DNA of 64,000 nt from Blastocladiella emersonii ATCC 22665 (GCA_025594325.1 JANHCV010000004.1:806001-870000), one strand, 5' to 3'. Positions 42,111 to 52,867 are shown, counted from the first letter of the stretch. The notes: a model not told the origin generated them from the letters alone. Numbers and translations: made by a program.

Positions 42111-44579
42111 CTAGCACATGATTTCAGTCATGATAGAATCCGTTAACTCCGGCAAAATATCGCGAATCGACGCGGGGTCCGAGCGGATCAAGGTCCGCAT
42201 CAGCTCGCGGACGGGGAACTCGACGTTGTGTGCGCGGCGCGCGTCAGACAGCTTCCGCTGTTTCTTGCCGCCTCGCTTTGTGCCGAGCGGCCCGTTCGAA
42301 CGATAGTAGCTGTCGTATAACTCGCGAATCGCTGTCTTGATGACCTCGGACGCGTGAGCGAGCCCGCCGGTCAGGCCAAGGAGCTCGGACAGGGTGTTGA
42401 ACCACGGCGCCTGGCCTGCAAGACCGCACTCGCTGCAAGTCCTCATGCCGTTGGCGCCAACGGTGATCGATCCGCGGGCGCGGCTGTCGCTAGCGTTGAG
42501 CTGCGACATGAGCAAGATCCCGAGAAACATGCGTGCGAGGCCCGGGTGTTCCTCGATGCAGTGCATTGTCTCCTCACGCATCGAGGGACTCTGGAACGCG
42601 GCGACGACGAGCCAGTGGGCCGAGGTGAAGTGAGTGCACTGATGCGGACGAGAAGCTCGAACAGCTCCATGACGTGCACGTTGGCCGGGTGGGCGAAGAC
42701 CGCGTCGAAGCGCTCCGTCACATCGTCAAGTGGCGGCGGGTGGCCCTTTCTGTCAAGCGGATCGCGTCCCGTTAGGATACACTCGGCAAATCTGCCCATG
42801 AGCTTGGGCATCCTGGAAGTCACTGTGGCCTGTGCGTAGTCAAAGATCTGACGCGCGCTGACCGCGTTCGAAGCTGGGTGCATGAGACACTCGTAGAAAG
42901 CTAGACACGGGAGCGGATGTAAGGTGCCGAGGGGGAGGGTCTTGTGCCACGAGGAATGACTAGCCGGATAATGAAGGATTGTGTCACGGTTCAGTGATCC
43001 GACGGCTCGGGCTGGTGGCGCGGGCTGGTGGCGCAGTCCCTCATAAGCCGAGCCGTCGGATCACTGAACCGTGACAGCGGATTAGTTTTAATGCTGACGC
43101 GAGGATGACCACGATCCGCGTACCAGTCATGATCACGTCTTGACGACCACGAGCACCGCCAGCAAGTTCGATGACTTTGTCTGAGAGTCCAGGGAGCGTG
43201 TGATTTGCATCTTCGACGAGAGCGTGGACAAGGACATGCCCAAGGGTCTCAGCGTCAAGCCAGTAAGACGCTTTGAGGGTGTCAAAGACGCCGATAGCGC
43301 TGGCAATCGAGCCTCGCCACGCCGAGACTACGACCAGGGCAAGCTGTGGCGTGGTATCGGCGTAAGGAAGGAGCTGCATCGGGTAGCGGGAGAGCGCGTG
43401 GACGACTGCGTGATGCATATGCGGTTCCCAGAGACGCGCAAGCAGTCCGGAGAGAGGAAGCGGAAACGGCTTTCCCAAATGACCTGAACCGTACTGATCA
43501 CTGGAGCGGACTTTAGGCCGGAACACATGCTCAAAGAGCCAGCCAAGTGTACGCGACACTTCAGAAGGAGCCGTTTCCCCCCACGGAAAGTCAAAGTCAA
43601 AATCAATGTCGAAGTCGTGGAAATAGCGCGAATAGACCGAATCAGTGCACATGCGACTGACGTGTTCTATATCAACGCCTAGGTCCATGTCCAGAACGGC
43701 ATCGAGAAACCCGGCATTCCAAGCGAATGCAGCGAGGGCCGCAAGATGCGTGATAAGATTCGCCGGTTTGGGCAGCTTGTCAAAGGGCGCAAGCGACTTG
43801 GCCGGTAAAAACTGGCTCAAGATCACACGCGACCACTGTTCCCACACGACGGTGAGCAGCTCAGGTGCCCGCTCCGCCGTGTTTTCGAGGACCCGCCGCG
43901 CCGCAATCGAGTCGCCCCGTGCAACAACGTTGATAAGGACCTGGACCTGCGAGTAGGCGGGCGTATCAATGCACGGCAAGGTGCTTGGCATCAGGTACCT
44001 CCCGCCCATCACGCCCGCGCGATCCCTGGGGGGCGTGGTCGCGAGCTCAAGGAGAACCTTCGGGTTTGAAGCCCACGACCCGCGAAGCGGCTGGATGAGG
44101 TCAAGAAAGACGCCCGAGGCTGCACAATAAAAGTTACAGTTGGGGTACTGCAACGAGCCAGGGTCGACGACCTGGAAGTAAGCACCAAGGTTGGTGAGGG
44201 TGGACCGGCCAGCCGAGGCACGGCCCAACTTTGTACGAGCAATCGCCTTGCGAAGCCATGGGACCAGGCGGCGGCGGTTCTACAGGCGCTCGACGGTCCG
44301 CTGGGTTGAGATGGCGTGCAGGTCGCGGCTCGCGGCGGCAATGTCGTCGCGCGGGCTCGCAAGCTGCAGGACCACGACGAGCAGCTTAGCTGGGAGCGCT
44401 GCAAGGCCGATCAAGTTTTCACGAGTGGAGTCCATGCATGCATTGCGAGGAGAGAGAATGCGAGTGCTTCGAGTGGGCGCGACCACAGGCGGCGGCTCGC
44501 CGAGGTGGTTACTGCCGCTCAAATGCTGTAGGACGTTGGCGTTGGTGCCTAGAGCAGATTGCATAGAGTTGCAATTCAT
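42111..44579 (-). pseudogene. F-box-like family, cluster member 4 (stop codons, frameshift)
   Basis: Starts MNCNSMQSALGTNANVLQHL, close to member 3. An in-frame TAG at 44280-44282 replaces the Trp of the ERVWNRRRL block; the same frame continues past it with NRRRLVPWLRKAIA to the intron. The intron (42901-43123, 223 nt) is at the family position but is expanded and holds a perfect 29-bp inverted repeat. Downstream, AFYECLMHPASNAVSARQIF resumes, a frameshift occurs near 42645 (FTSAHWLVVAAFQSPS reads in the other frame), and another in-frame stop lies near 42111 at the FWRLIPDGAL block. Three or more lesions make it a pseudogene, though the sequence is otherwise well preserved. Confidence 0.8.
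42982..43076. repeat. 95-bp hairpin (29-bp perfect inverted repeat) in an intron
   Basis: Arms 42982-43010 and 43048-43076 are exact inverse complements; the 37-nt loop contains a direct repeat of GCTGGTGGCGC. Outer ends read TGTCACGG / CCGTGACA. Lies within the expanded intron of cluster member 4 and is absent from the paralogous introns. Probably a miniature TIR element. Confidence 0.8.
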
Positions 44580-44664
44580 TCCAGGTTCATTAGAGTCCAT
44601 TGGAGTGGCCGGGCGAGGAGCTGCATGCACTGCTCAGCCAGCGCACTCATGTCCGCCAGCTCGA

Positions 44665-44687
44665 AACGTGATTTCAGAACGCGTCTC
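44665..44687 (+). promoter_or_regulatory. composite motif AACGTGAT-N6-ACGCGTCTC (site 5)
   Basis: About 86 bp upstream of cluster member 4. Matches site 3 exactly in both boxes. Confidence 0.6.
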
Positions 44688-44836
44688 GCGGCTCGGTTGG
44701 TCGGTCGCGACTCGCGACTAAATCGCACTCGTCACCTCGCGGTGCACAATTGAGCAAAAGGCTTTATATGAACTATAACAGGAGGAGCAACGCGACGCGA
44801 CGTCTGCTCGGTGCAACCTCGGCGCTAGCGGATTCC

Positions 44837-45910
44837 TCACTGAGTCCGCTTCAGCGCGATCGTGTTGAACGCCGCCAGCTCGTTCGGGTAGCACTCGAGC
44901 GCGTGGGCGAGCGCGTCTTTCATCGACGGCTCCCAAAGTCGCAGAAGCAGGCCCGAGAGTGGCAGCCGTGCCGCAGGCAGATCGGACGCGGCCGCGGACT
45001 GCAAAAGCTTGCGCTCGTTAGGCTGCAAGGTGTGCTTAAAGAGCCAGGCAAGCGTGCGCGTCAACTCGGCAGGAGCCACGGCCTTGCGCGACGAGGAGAT
45101 CTCGTCGATTTCATCGGCGTAAACCGCACCAGCGCACAGTTGACCGACGCGGGCCAAGTCGACTGCGAGGTCCAACTCGGAAATCGTCTCGAGAAACTCG
45201 GCATTCCAAGCGAAAGCCGCGAGGGCCGCCAGGTGGGTGATGAGAGACGCCGGCTTGGGCAACTGGCGGTAGGCCCCTCGAAAATTTGGTTGAAACTCGC
45301 CCCCAATGACAAGGGACCACCGCTCCGACATGACGTTGAGCAGCTCGGGCGCGCTGGCCGCCGTGCCGTCGAGCACCCAACGCGCCTCGATCGAGTCCCC
45401 CTGCGCAACAACATTGACGAGCAGCTGGAACTGACAGTAGACGGGCGACTCGGTGAAGGGCACGGTGTAAGGCCTCTTCGAGTTCCAGTTCCTGACCGCC
45501 ATGCGCTTCTTGAAGGGCGAGGTAGCCAGCTCGAGAAGCAGGTTAGGGGTAGTAGTCCACGAGTTGCGAAGCGGTTGAATGAGGTTGAGCAAGACGTCCG
45601 AGACATCACAAAAAAAGTAACAACTGGGACGCAACAGTGAGCCGGCATGAACGGACGCAAAGAAGGCACCAAGATCGGTCAGAGTGCGCTCGATGGCGCG
45701 GATATCGGCCGCCTTCGCCATTCGAACCACCACAGCCAGGCGGCGGCGGCTCCACACCTTCGCGACGGCCCACTCATTTGAGCTGTCGATAAGGGAGCGA
45801 CTCGCGGCGGGAATCCGGTAGCGTGGTTTCGCGAGCTGGAGGACCACGACGAGCAGCTCGACCGGGAGAGCAGCAAGGCTTAGGGCGTCCGGATGCATCG
45901 AGACTTTCAT
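44837..45910 (-). pseudogene. F-box-like family, cluster member 5 (3'-truncated), 357 aa
   Basis: Contains only the N-terminal half of the family: F-box-like ALPVELLVVVLQLAKPRYRI, EWAVAKVWSRRRLAVVVRMA, LIQPLRNSWTTTPNLLLELA and LLLRLWEPSMKDALAHALEC, then ends IALKRTQ followed by a stop. The half with the C-x2-C block is missing before member 4 begins. The frame is open, so a short F-box-only product could be made; I list it as truncated. Starts at MKVSMHPDALS, 269 bp from the divergent Dap1-like gene. Confidence 0.6.
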
Positions 45911-46179
45911 GGTTGGAGTCCGTTTACGCGTTGCACGAGGCGAGGGAGAGAGCGAGAGGGCGGCCGAGCGGCGGTTGATGAGCAGGGGCAGGGCTGGTGG
46001 ACGACTGACTGACATCAAGGGAACTGCTGACAGCTCGTCGCACGCGGTGCAGCCACAGCGTGACGCGGGTGCCTGCAGCAGGCCGCCGCGACGATCGCTG
46101 CTCGCACCCTCGGCCATCGGATACCTCCTCTCGACCGACCGTGCCCTGCCACTGCATGCATCGAGCCATCTCCAACACC

Positions 46180-46833
46180 ATGTCTGCCGTGATCCCGTTC
46201 CTGCCCGACGTGCCGCTGCCGCTGGTGCTGGCGGTGCTGTTCGGGTCGCTGGGCGCCATCGTGTTCCTGCGGCGCCACACCCCCACCCCGGCCCCCACCG
46301 CTTCGGCCTCCTCCGCTCCCGCTCCCGCACGCACGACCGAGGAGAAGCCCAAGACCAAGCCGACGCCCGCCGCGACTCCCAGCAACAACGACGAGAAGAA
46401 GAAGCAGACCATGACGACGACCGCCGCCGAGCCCCAGTCCGCGCCCGCGCCCACGTCGCAGCTGCAGCTGACGGCGGCCGAGCTGGCCAAGTACGACAAC
46501 CACGACGCGAGCCTGCCCGTGTACGTGGCCATCAAGGGGACCATCTTCGACGTGTCGTCGAACCGCGCCATGTACCCGCACAACGAGGCGTACGGCCAGT
46601 TTGCCGGCAAGGACGCGTCGCGCGCGCTCGCCAAGTCTTCGCTCAACAAGGCCGACTGCGTCGCGACGTGGGAGGATCTGCCGCCCGAGGAGGTACGTTT
46701 CGTTCTCGCTGGAGTGCGGTCGCGTGGGTGGAGACTGACCTTCGTCGACTGTGTGTAGCTCAAGGTGCTTGACGACTGGCTTGCCTTCTACACGAAAAAG
46801 TACCCGATCGTCGGCAAGGTCGTCACCGAGTAG
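46180..46833 (+). CDS. DAP1: cytochrome b5-like heme/steroid-binding protein (Dap1/MAPR type), 2 exons
   Basis: Membrane-bound heme protein that in yeast supports cytochrome P450 (Erg11/Cyp51) function in sterol synthesis. Exons 46180-46692 and 46759-46833 give 195 aa; donor GTACGT, CTGAC branch, 66-nt intron. One N-terminal transmembrane helix (LPLPLVLAVLFGSLGAIVFL), a Pro/Thr/Lys-rich linker, then the b5-like fold: LTAAELAKYDNHDASLPVYV, AIKGTIFDVSSNRAMYPHNE, AYGQFAGKDASRALAKSSLN and LDDWLAFYTKKYPIVGKVV. The tyrosine-based heme environment (instead of the b5 His pair) fits the MAPR family. The assignment to Dap1 is by architecture. Confidence 0.85.
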
Positions 46834-47205
46834 GTGTGACGAGTGGGCGTGTGTCTCTGTGTCCGGTAGCTTCAACATGACTGTTTATTGCGCATCTCGC
46901 TCGTGGGACTTGCTCGCGCTCTCTGAGGCCACACCATGGAGTAGTGCATCGACAAGTAGTCGACACTGCCGCGCGAGGACACGGACGCGAGGATACGGGC
47001 ACGGCATGAAGCCGTAAGCTCGCCGAGGCCTGAGCGCCTGCCGGCGGAGCAGCGGTGTTGGTCGAGGCGATCGCCGCCCCGGCCCATGTGACGCACGCGT
47101 CGCGACGCGTCCGGGTCGCCGTTGCACGGAGACGCGTCCCGTCCCGCGCTTCTCTTCCCTTCGCGTCTCTCTACTCTCCAGAACGCAAACGCAACACATG
47201 CAACC
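46834..47205. other. intergenic region
   Basis: About 370 bp; no gene seen. Contains ACGCGT boxes near 47095-47130 shortly upstream of the MYCBP-like gene. Confidence 0.45.
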
Positions 47206-47781
47206 ATGAGCTACCAGGCACGCCGCACCATGCATCTCGCCCGCACCCACGTCCGCGGTCCCTAACCGCCCCCATCGTCCCCAGGTCAGCGACACCAAGA
47301 AGGAGGACTTTCGCAAGTACCTCGAGCGGTACGGCATCGTCGACGCTCTGACCAAAGGCACGCAGCATCCCCTCCCCCACCCCTCCCTCCCCATCCCCTC
47401 TCTAACCCCTCCCCTGTAGTCCTCGTCGGCCTGTACGAGCAGCCCGACAAACCCGACAACCCGCTCGAGTACATCAAGCACTTCCTGGCGGGCCCGGGCG
47501 ACCTCGACGCCGAGGCGCTCAAGGCCGAGAACACGGACCTGCGCAAGCAGGTGGACGAGCTCGCCACGCGCGTCGACGACCTGACCAAGCGGCTTGTCGC
47601 CGCGGGAATCGCGCCGCCGCCGCGCGTCGGCGTCACGGCGGCACCCGGCGAGGGCGGCGTGGGGATCGACGGGACTGGGGCCGGAGGTGACGGGACGGGC
47701 GCGGGGATGGCGGGCGGGGACGCGTCAGGGGCGGCGGCGGGCGAGGGCGGCGCGCCGGTCGTCGCGGCGGAGAGCGGGTGA
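47206..47781 (+). CDS. MYCBP/AMY-1-like protein, 3 exons with two GC-AG introns
   Basis: Homologue of the small c-Myc-binding protein, which associates with AKAPs and ciliary/kinase scaffolds in animals; its role in fungi is unclear. Exons 47206-47217, 47285-47357 and 47420-47781 give 148 aa. The core KKEDFRKYLERYGIVDALTK followed by VLVGLYEQPDKPDNPLEYIK matches the MYCBP signature across the second splice junction. A coiled-coil segment follows (ENTDLRKQVDELATRVDDLT), then a Gly/Ala-rich tail. Both introns begin GCACGC rather than GT; the family match makes the second GC donor unavoidable. The first exon is only MSYQ. Confidence 0.8.
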
Positions 47782-47884
47782 GACGGCTACTGTTATGGTA
47801 ATGCATTCATTCATTTGTGCACTGGAATCCGGGAGGGAACAAGAGGGAGAGAAGATATACAATACGGCGCCAAAGCCAGAACAC

Positions 47885-49516
47885 CTACTCGCCAAGCAAC
47901 GCCGCGATCTCGGGCGACAGCTCCGCGAGCGCCTCCACGCCGCCCGACGGCGGCGCGAACGAGCTGAACAGGTCGTCAAAGTCGTCGGTGAAGTCGATGG
48001 CCGCACACGCCTCGGCCACGCTCGCGTCGGTTCCGCCAAACGCGGCCGACAGGTCGCTCGGCGGGACGGGGAGCGGCGACACGGAGGGCGTCGGAAGCTG
48101 GCCGGGCTTATCCGCTGGCGCAGGAGCCGCGGTGGCGGCGGCAGGAGCGCCGAAGAAGGCGAGCGGGTCGTCGACAGGGACCACGGCCGCTGCGCCGCCC
48201 GGCTGCGGGTCGAGGAGGTACGCGAGCGGGTCGGGCTCGGGTGCCGCGGCGACTGGAGCCGGGGCCGCGGCAGCGACAGGTGCTGCTGGCTGCGCGGGGA
48301 CTGCAGGCACCGTTGGCCGAGTCGCAGCCGCTGCCGCTGCAGCCGACGCGGTCGCAGCCGGTGTCGCCCCGCGCTTTCCACCGCGTTTCTGCGCGAGCGC
48401 CGCAGCCGCCGCGCGCTGCTTCTCCGTCAACGTCCCGCGCGTTGCCGCCGCGGCAGCGGCCGCCGTCGCCGCCGCGACCGCGGGCGGGGTGATCGATGCG
48501 GCGGACTGGAGCTGCGGGGCGGGGGCGTGGGCAGTCCATCCGTACGACGGGTATGCGCCGGCGAGGTGCGGCGCGGCGCGCATGGCCATGGACGCGGCGG
48601 TCGAGGACCACGCGGGCGCAGCCGCGGCGGCGGCAGCGGCAGCGGTGCCGGGCACGGCGGGGGCCGAGGGCGCGAACGGCATGAGGCTGGCCGAGGCTGC
48701 GGGTAGTGGTGGTGGTGGCTGGGCGACGGGCGTGGCGACGCGTGGTGGTGCAGCAGCCGATGCGCCGGGCGGTGGGCGGGCGACGGGACGCGCAGCCGAT
48801 CCGGGCGGCGGGCGCGCAGCAGCAGCGACCTGAGACCGCGGGGCCGCGCGTGCTGGTGGTGCCGCGGCAGCAGCAGCGGCAGCGGCAGGACGGGCGCCGG
48901 TGCGTGGTGGCAGCGAGTTCTTCTTCTGCAGGCCCTTAGCGGGGGCCTTGGCGGCCTTGGCGGCGAGGTCGAACTTGGTAGCGATCTGGATGCCGCAGAA
49001 CTGCGGGATGATCTCTTTCTTCTCGAGGTTGAACGGGAAGATGCACTACAGAGCGGGGTTGTTGGGTTAGCGGTGCCCGAGAATCCAGCAGCGCGAGAGA
49101 TGAAGGCGTACCCCGTCGGTCGTGCACATGTTGATGTACGCGGCGAACGTGAACTTGAACGCGCGCACCTCGCCCTTGCAGATCGGGCACGGCGGGCACG
49201 GCGGTGGGGGCGAGGGTTCCCTTGGCGGCGGTGGCGGCGGGGCAGGTGTCGATTTCGCGGCGGCGGCGGCCTTGGGTTTCGCCTTGGCCTTACTCGCGGC
49301 GGGCGCGCGCGGTTTCCGCTGGCGCTTGGCCGGCGGCGGCGCCGTGGCTGATGCCGCGCTCAGCGAGGAGGACGCATCGTCGTCGAGCGTGGCGAGCCCG
49401 TCGTTGAGAAAGTCGTCGAGGTCGTCCTCGGTCTCGTCGCCCGAGTCGGCGGCCTTGCGCTTGTTGGCGTTGGCGATCGAGCTGGTAGTGGCGGCGGCGG
49501 CGGCGCGGGACGGCAT
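47885..49516 (-). CDS. disordered protein with zinc-binding-like Cys motif, 2 exons, 521 aa
   Basis: Exons 49516-49112 and 49045-47885; 66-nt intron with GTACGC donor. Residues 1-100 are basic/acidic and disordered (KRKAADSGDETEDDLDDFLN). Across the splice junction lies a compact unit CPPCPICKGEVRAFKFTFAA, YINMCTTDGCIFPFNLEKKE, with four Cys suited to one zinc ion; it resembles small CPIC...C...C zinc-ribbon-like domains. The C-terminal 300 residues are Ala/Pro-rich, ending in an acidic hydrophobic segment (IDFTDDFDDLFSSFAPPSGG...LAELSPEIAALLGE) reminiscent of transcriptional activation domains. A nuclear role is plausible but unproven. Confidence 0.65.
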
Positions 49517-50167
49517 GGCGATGGCGGGTATTGTGGTGGTGGCGGGGTTGGAGGAGGGGTGGGTGTGGTGGAGGTCAGGAAATTGGTCCGAGTACTCTTC
49601 CCCACAGTCGGCAGTAACACCACGACGAAGACCCAACAAGCAGGTGGATCTCGCCCGTGGCGGCCAGGAGGGTGGTGCGGCGCAGCAGCAGCGGCGGCGG
49701 CGGCGGGGCAAAGCGCACCAGAGTTGGTGTGGGAAGCGCGGTGGTCTGTTGCTTCGACGCGCGCGAGTCAGGGGCACTCGGCGCGGGCGAGGGCGGCAGG
49801 GCTAGTGCAACGCCAGAGTATTTGACACACACGCAGAACCACGCGAAAGGAAGAGGCGACGCGATGACGAGGAAGCGCTCGGCCGCGGATGGAAGGGTGG
49901 CGTGTTACGTTGCAGGAAGTGCGAGTGAGGGCTGCGCTGTGCTCAGCGATGCATCGATGGACCACCACAGCGACGCGTGCGCATCGCGGCGAGCGAGCGA
50001 GCGAGGGGAGCGGTGACGGCGCGGCGCGTATGCGCGTCAGGTGGGGGCACGCCGCGTGCTGCTAGGGACTCTGAGCGGTGGCGCTGCGCGTGCGCCTTGC
50101 AGCGAGTGGACTGACCGCAGAGTTTCCACTCGGCTCTCCGCTCCTCAACAAGAACCTTCTACTAGCA

Positions 50168-51185
50168 ATGTTATCAGCGCCGATCCCCGAGGAAGCATTC
50201 ACCATCGACCTGCCGTCGCGCGGCGTCGCGCTCGACGCGCGCATCCACCACGGCGTGCCCGGCGGCGCAGCGACCAACGCTGGCCTCGGCGTCATGTACT
50301 AGCGGCCGCCCCCGCCTGTCCGGAGACCGTCAACCTCACCCACGCCCGCTGTGTAGCATCTCGCACCCGTACGCCCCGCTCGGCGGCGACCTGCACAACA
50401 ACGTGGTGCGGGAAGTCGCCGCCTTCTTCGGCGCCGCGGGCGTGCCGACGCTGCGGTACAGCATGCGCGGCGCGGGCCGGAGCACGGGCAAGACGTCGTG
50501 GACGGCCGAGGCCGAGGCCATCGATCTGGTCGCGCTCATCGACTGGTGGATGACGTCGCCCGCGGGCGCGTGGACCGCCGCCGACGGCACCGTGTTCCCG
50601 CGGTTCCGCCCGACCCAGGTCCTGCTCGTCGGGTACTCGTACGGCGCGCTCATCTCGCTTCCCGCGGCGCGCACGCACCGAGCGGTGGCCGGGCTGATCC
50701 TGGTCTCCCCGCCGGCGCGCGTGACGTGGGCGCTGACGGCGTTCAAGTCGACGTCGTTTTCCGCAGAACTCCCGCGCGCGCTGCCCAAGCTCGTCGTGAT
50801 GGGCGACAACGACCAGTTCTCGAGCGAGTCGAGCATGATCGCGTTCGCCGCCAAGGTGTGCGGCACCGCGCCCGTCCCGCTGCCCGTGCGGCCGCCGGGC
50901 CCGCCGCGGACTACGGTCCCCGAGCAGGTCGAGGGCGACAACGACCCCGAGATTGCCGCGGCGGTCGTTCAGGGCGCGAACGCGAGCGTCGTCGTGGTGC
51001 GCCGCCGCGACCACTTCTGGGCCGGCGAGGAGGACTGCGTAGTCGATCTCGTCGAGAAGTGGGTCCGCGACACGTTCGCGTGGTTCCCGCAGGCGACCAG
51101 CGAGCTGAGCACGCGGACACTGGACCGCGAGGACGCTGCGCCGCCGCCGCTCCCGCCGCGTCCGGCCGTGGACCCTGCCGCCTAA
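50168..51185 (+). CDS. alpha/beta hydrolase, 2 exons, 318 aa
   Basis: Exons 50168-50295 and 50357-51185; donor GTACTA, acceptor GTGTAG. After a short N-terminal beta region it has HPYAPLGGDLHNNVV (oxyanion region HP-x-G), RYSMRGAGRSTG, the nucleophile elbow GYSYGAL (Ser within G-x-S-x-G), VVMGDNDQFSSES (likely acid region) and VVRRRDHFWAGEE with the likely catalytic His in DHFW. This set matches the fungal and bacterial HP-x-G type esterase/dienelactone-hydrolase-like family. Substrate unknown. An in-frame Met upstream (50078) is possible, but the chosen start leads directly into the fold. Confidence 0.8.
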
Positions 51186-51227
51186 GCACACCCAATTTAG
51201 TTGTAGTATATTTCATTCACCCGTTAA

Positions 51228-52051
51228 TCAATCAATCGCAATCTTAACCGCCTTCCCCTCGCCGTGCTGCGCGAGACAGCTCTCATGGATCGCCGTGGGC
51301 CCGACGCTCGCGCGCCACCGGACGACGGGTGGGGCGAGCCCGCCAACGGCCCCGCTCGCCGTGCCGCCCTCGGGCCGCAGCAGCCGATGGCACATGACGC
51401 ACGGCGTCTCGAGCAGCCGCGCCACGCTGTGCGCCCACGCGAGTGCCGCGGGTGCGCCGCGGCCCACGAGCGCGGAGGTCGATGTGAAGGCGAGCCGGCG
51501 CAGGATCGGGTCCGCGGCGGTCGCGGAGGCCGAGGAGGTGGGTAGGACGGCAGGGCGGAGGTCGAGCGACGCGATTAGGCCGGTTGTTGGAGACAGGTTG
51601 AGCGTCGCGATGAGGATGGGCGGGACCCGGATCTACACGGCGCAACGTCAGCGATTCGTGCGCCTCTCCACGACAACCAGCGTAGACGGACCTCCCACTG
51701 AACGTCTGACACCTGCACCAGGTCGACCGGGTGCGCCGGAACGCCGTCGGCCGCCGGTACCGATGCTGGCGGTCCCGCCGCCTTGGCCGCCCCCGCGGCC
51801 GCTGCTCCCGGTGGCGGCACCACGGCACCTCGAGCGTCGCGAATCACGGTCCCGCTGAGCGCCGCGAGTTCATGGATATGCGTCTGGATCTCCGCGTACA
51901 GCGCGCCGACGCCGGCCGCGTCCGTAGTGCGTAACCGCGCGGGCAGGGCGTGGATCAGCTGGCGGACGCGGTGGATCTCGCGCGCGACGTGGGCGCGCTT
52001 GGCTGCCGCCGATTGCGCCGGGTTAGCGGGTCGTTGTGTTGATGCATCCAT
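51228..52051 (-). CDS. Mediator of RNA polymerase II subunit 27 (MED27-like), 2 exons
   Basis: Exons 52051-51713 and 51632-51228 give 247 aa; intron 80 nt (GTGTCA...CTGAC...TGTAG). The N-terminal half is helical (HVAREIHRVRQLIHALPARL; VGALYAEIQTHIHELAALSG), fitting the Mediator coiled-coil mode. The C-terminus has the zinc-binding-like pattern typical of MED27: CVMCHRLLRPEGG...PPVVRWRASVGPTAIHESCL. MED27 belongs to the Mediator tail/upper-tail module in the nucleus. The match is to the general pattern, so confidence is moderate. Confidence 0.6.
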
Positions 52052-52274
52052 GGCCGTGGCCGTCGTTGGAGGGGCCGGGGACCGGGGCGACCAGCGGGGC
52101 CGGTGAAGCGAAAGAGGCGCGGGGAGCGCGTGACACGGGACGCGGGCGTTCCCGGCGGCCGGCCACGCGCGTCGCCTTTGCCCGTCGCCACGCTTGCGTT
52201 TACTTCGCGGCCCGCCCCCAACTCTCCTCCTGCTCTTGCACGACCCCGTCATTCATTACCCCACCACGACCACG

Positions 52275-52867
52275 ATGCTCCGTACCGCCACTGCCCGCGC
52301 TTTCGCCTCGGTCCGCGCGACCCCCGCGCTGCGCCTGTCGCTCCGCGGCTACGCCTCGGGTACACTCGGCCGGCCCCCATGAATCGACACTCTATACATG
52401 AATGCTGAGCTCTTGCTCGTGGATCGCGTAGCGCCGCGCCGGTACACCAAGGACCACGAGTGGGTGTCGGTTGACGCCAACGGCGTGGGGACGGTGGGCA
52501 TCTCCAAGTACGCGGCGGACGCGCTGGGCGACGTGGTGTTTGCCGAGGTGCAGCCCGCGGGCACCACGGTGGCCAAGGGCGACTCGGTCGGCGCCGTCGA
52601 GTCGGTCAAGGCCGCCAGCGACGTGTACGCGCCCGTCTCGGGCGAGATCATCGAGGCCAACGCCGAGCTCGATGCGTCGCCCGAGCTCATCAACGAGTCG
52701 TCGTTCGACAAGGGTGCGTCTCTGCTTCCTCGCTGGTTCGTGCGACTGTGACTGACCCGCTGTATGCGTACCTAGGCTGGCTGTGCAAGATCAAGCTGTC
52801 CAACCCCAAGGAGATCGAGGCACTCCTCGACGAGGCCGCTTACGCCAAGCACACGGCCGCCGAGTAA
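52275..52867 (+). CDS. GCSH: glycine cleavage system H protein, mitochondrial, 3 exons
   Basis: Lipoyl carrier of the glycine decarboxylase complex, and in fungi also important for transferring lipoyl groups. Exons 52275-52359, 52432-52713 and 52776-52867 give 152 aa. N-terminal Arg/Ala/Ser-rich mitochondrial presequence (MLRTATARAFASVRATPALR), then RYTKDHEWVSVDANGVGTVG, ISKYAADALGDVVFAEVQPA, the lipoylation site in GAVESVKAASDVYAPVSGEI (lysine of ESVKAAS) and GWLCKIKLSNPKEIEALLDE. Length and all motifs are complete. Confidence 0.95.

Noticed and set aside
45924-46878. minus-strand ORFs over the Dap1-like gene
   Set aside because: Antisense shadows; the plus strand has the full b5-like domain and a canonical intron.
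47817-48833. 338-aa plus-strand ORF
   Set aside because: Antisense to the Ala/Pro-rich exon of the zinc-binding protein; the minus-strand frame joins a Cys motif across a proper intron.
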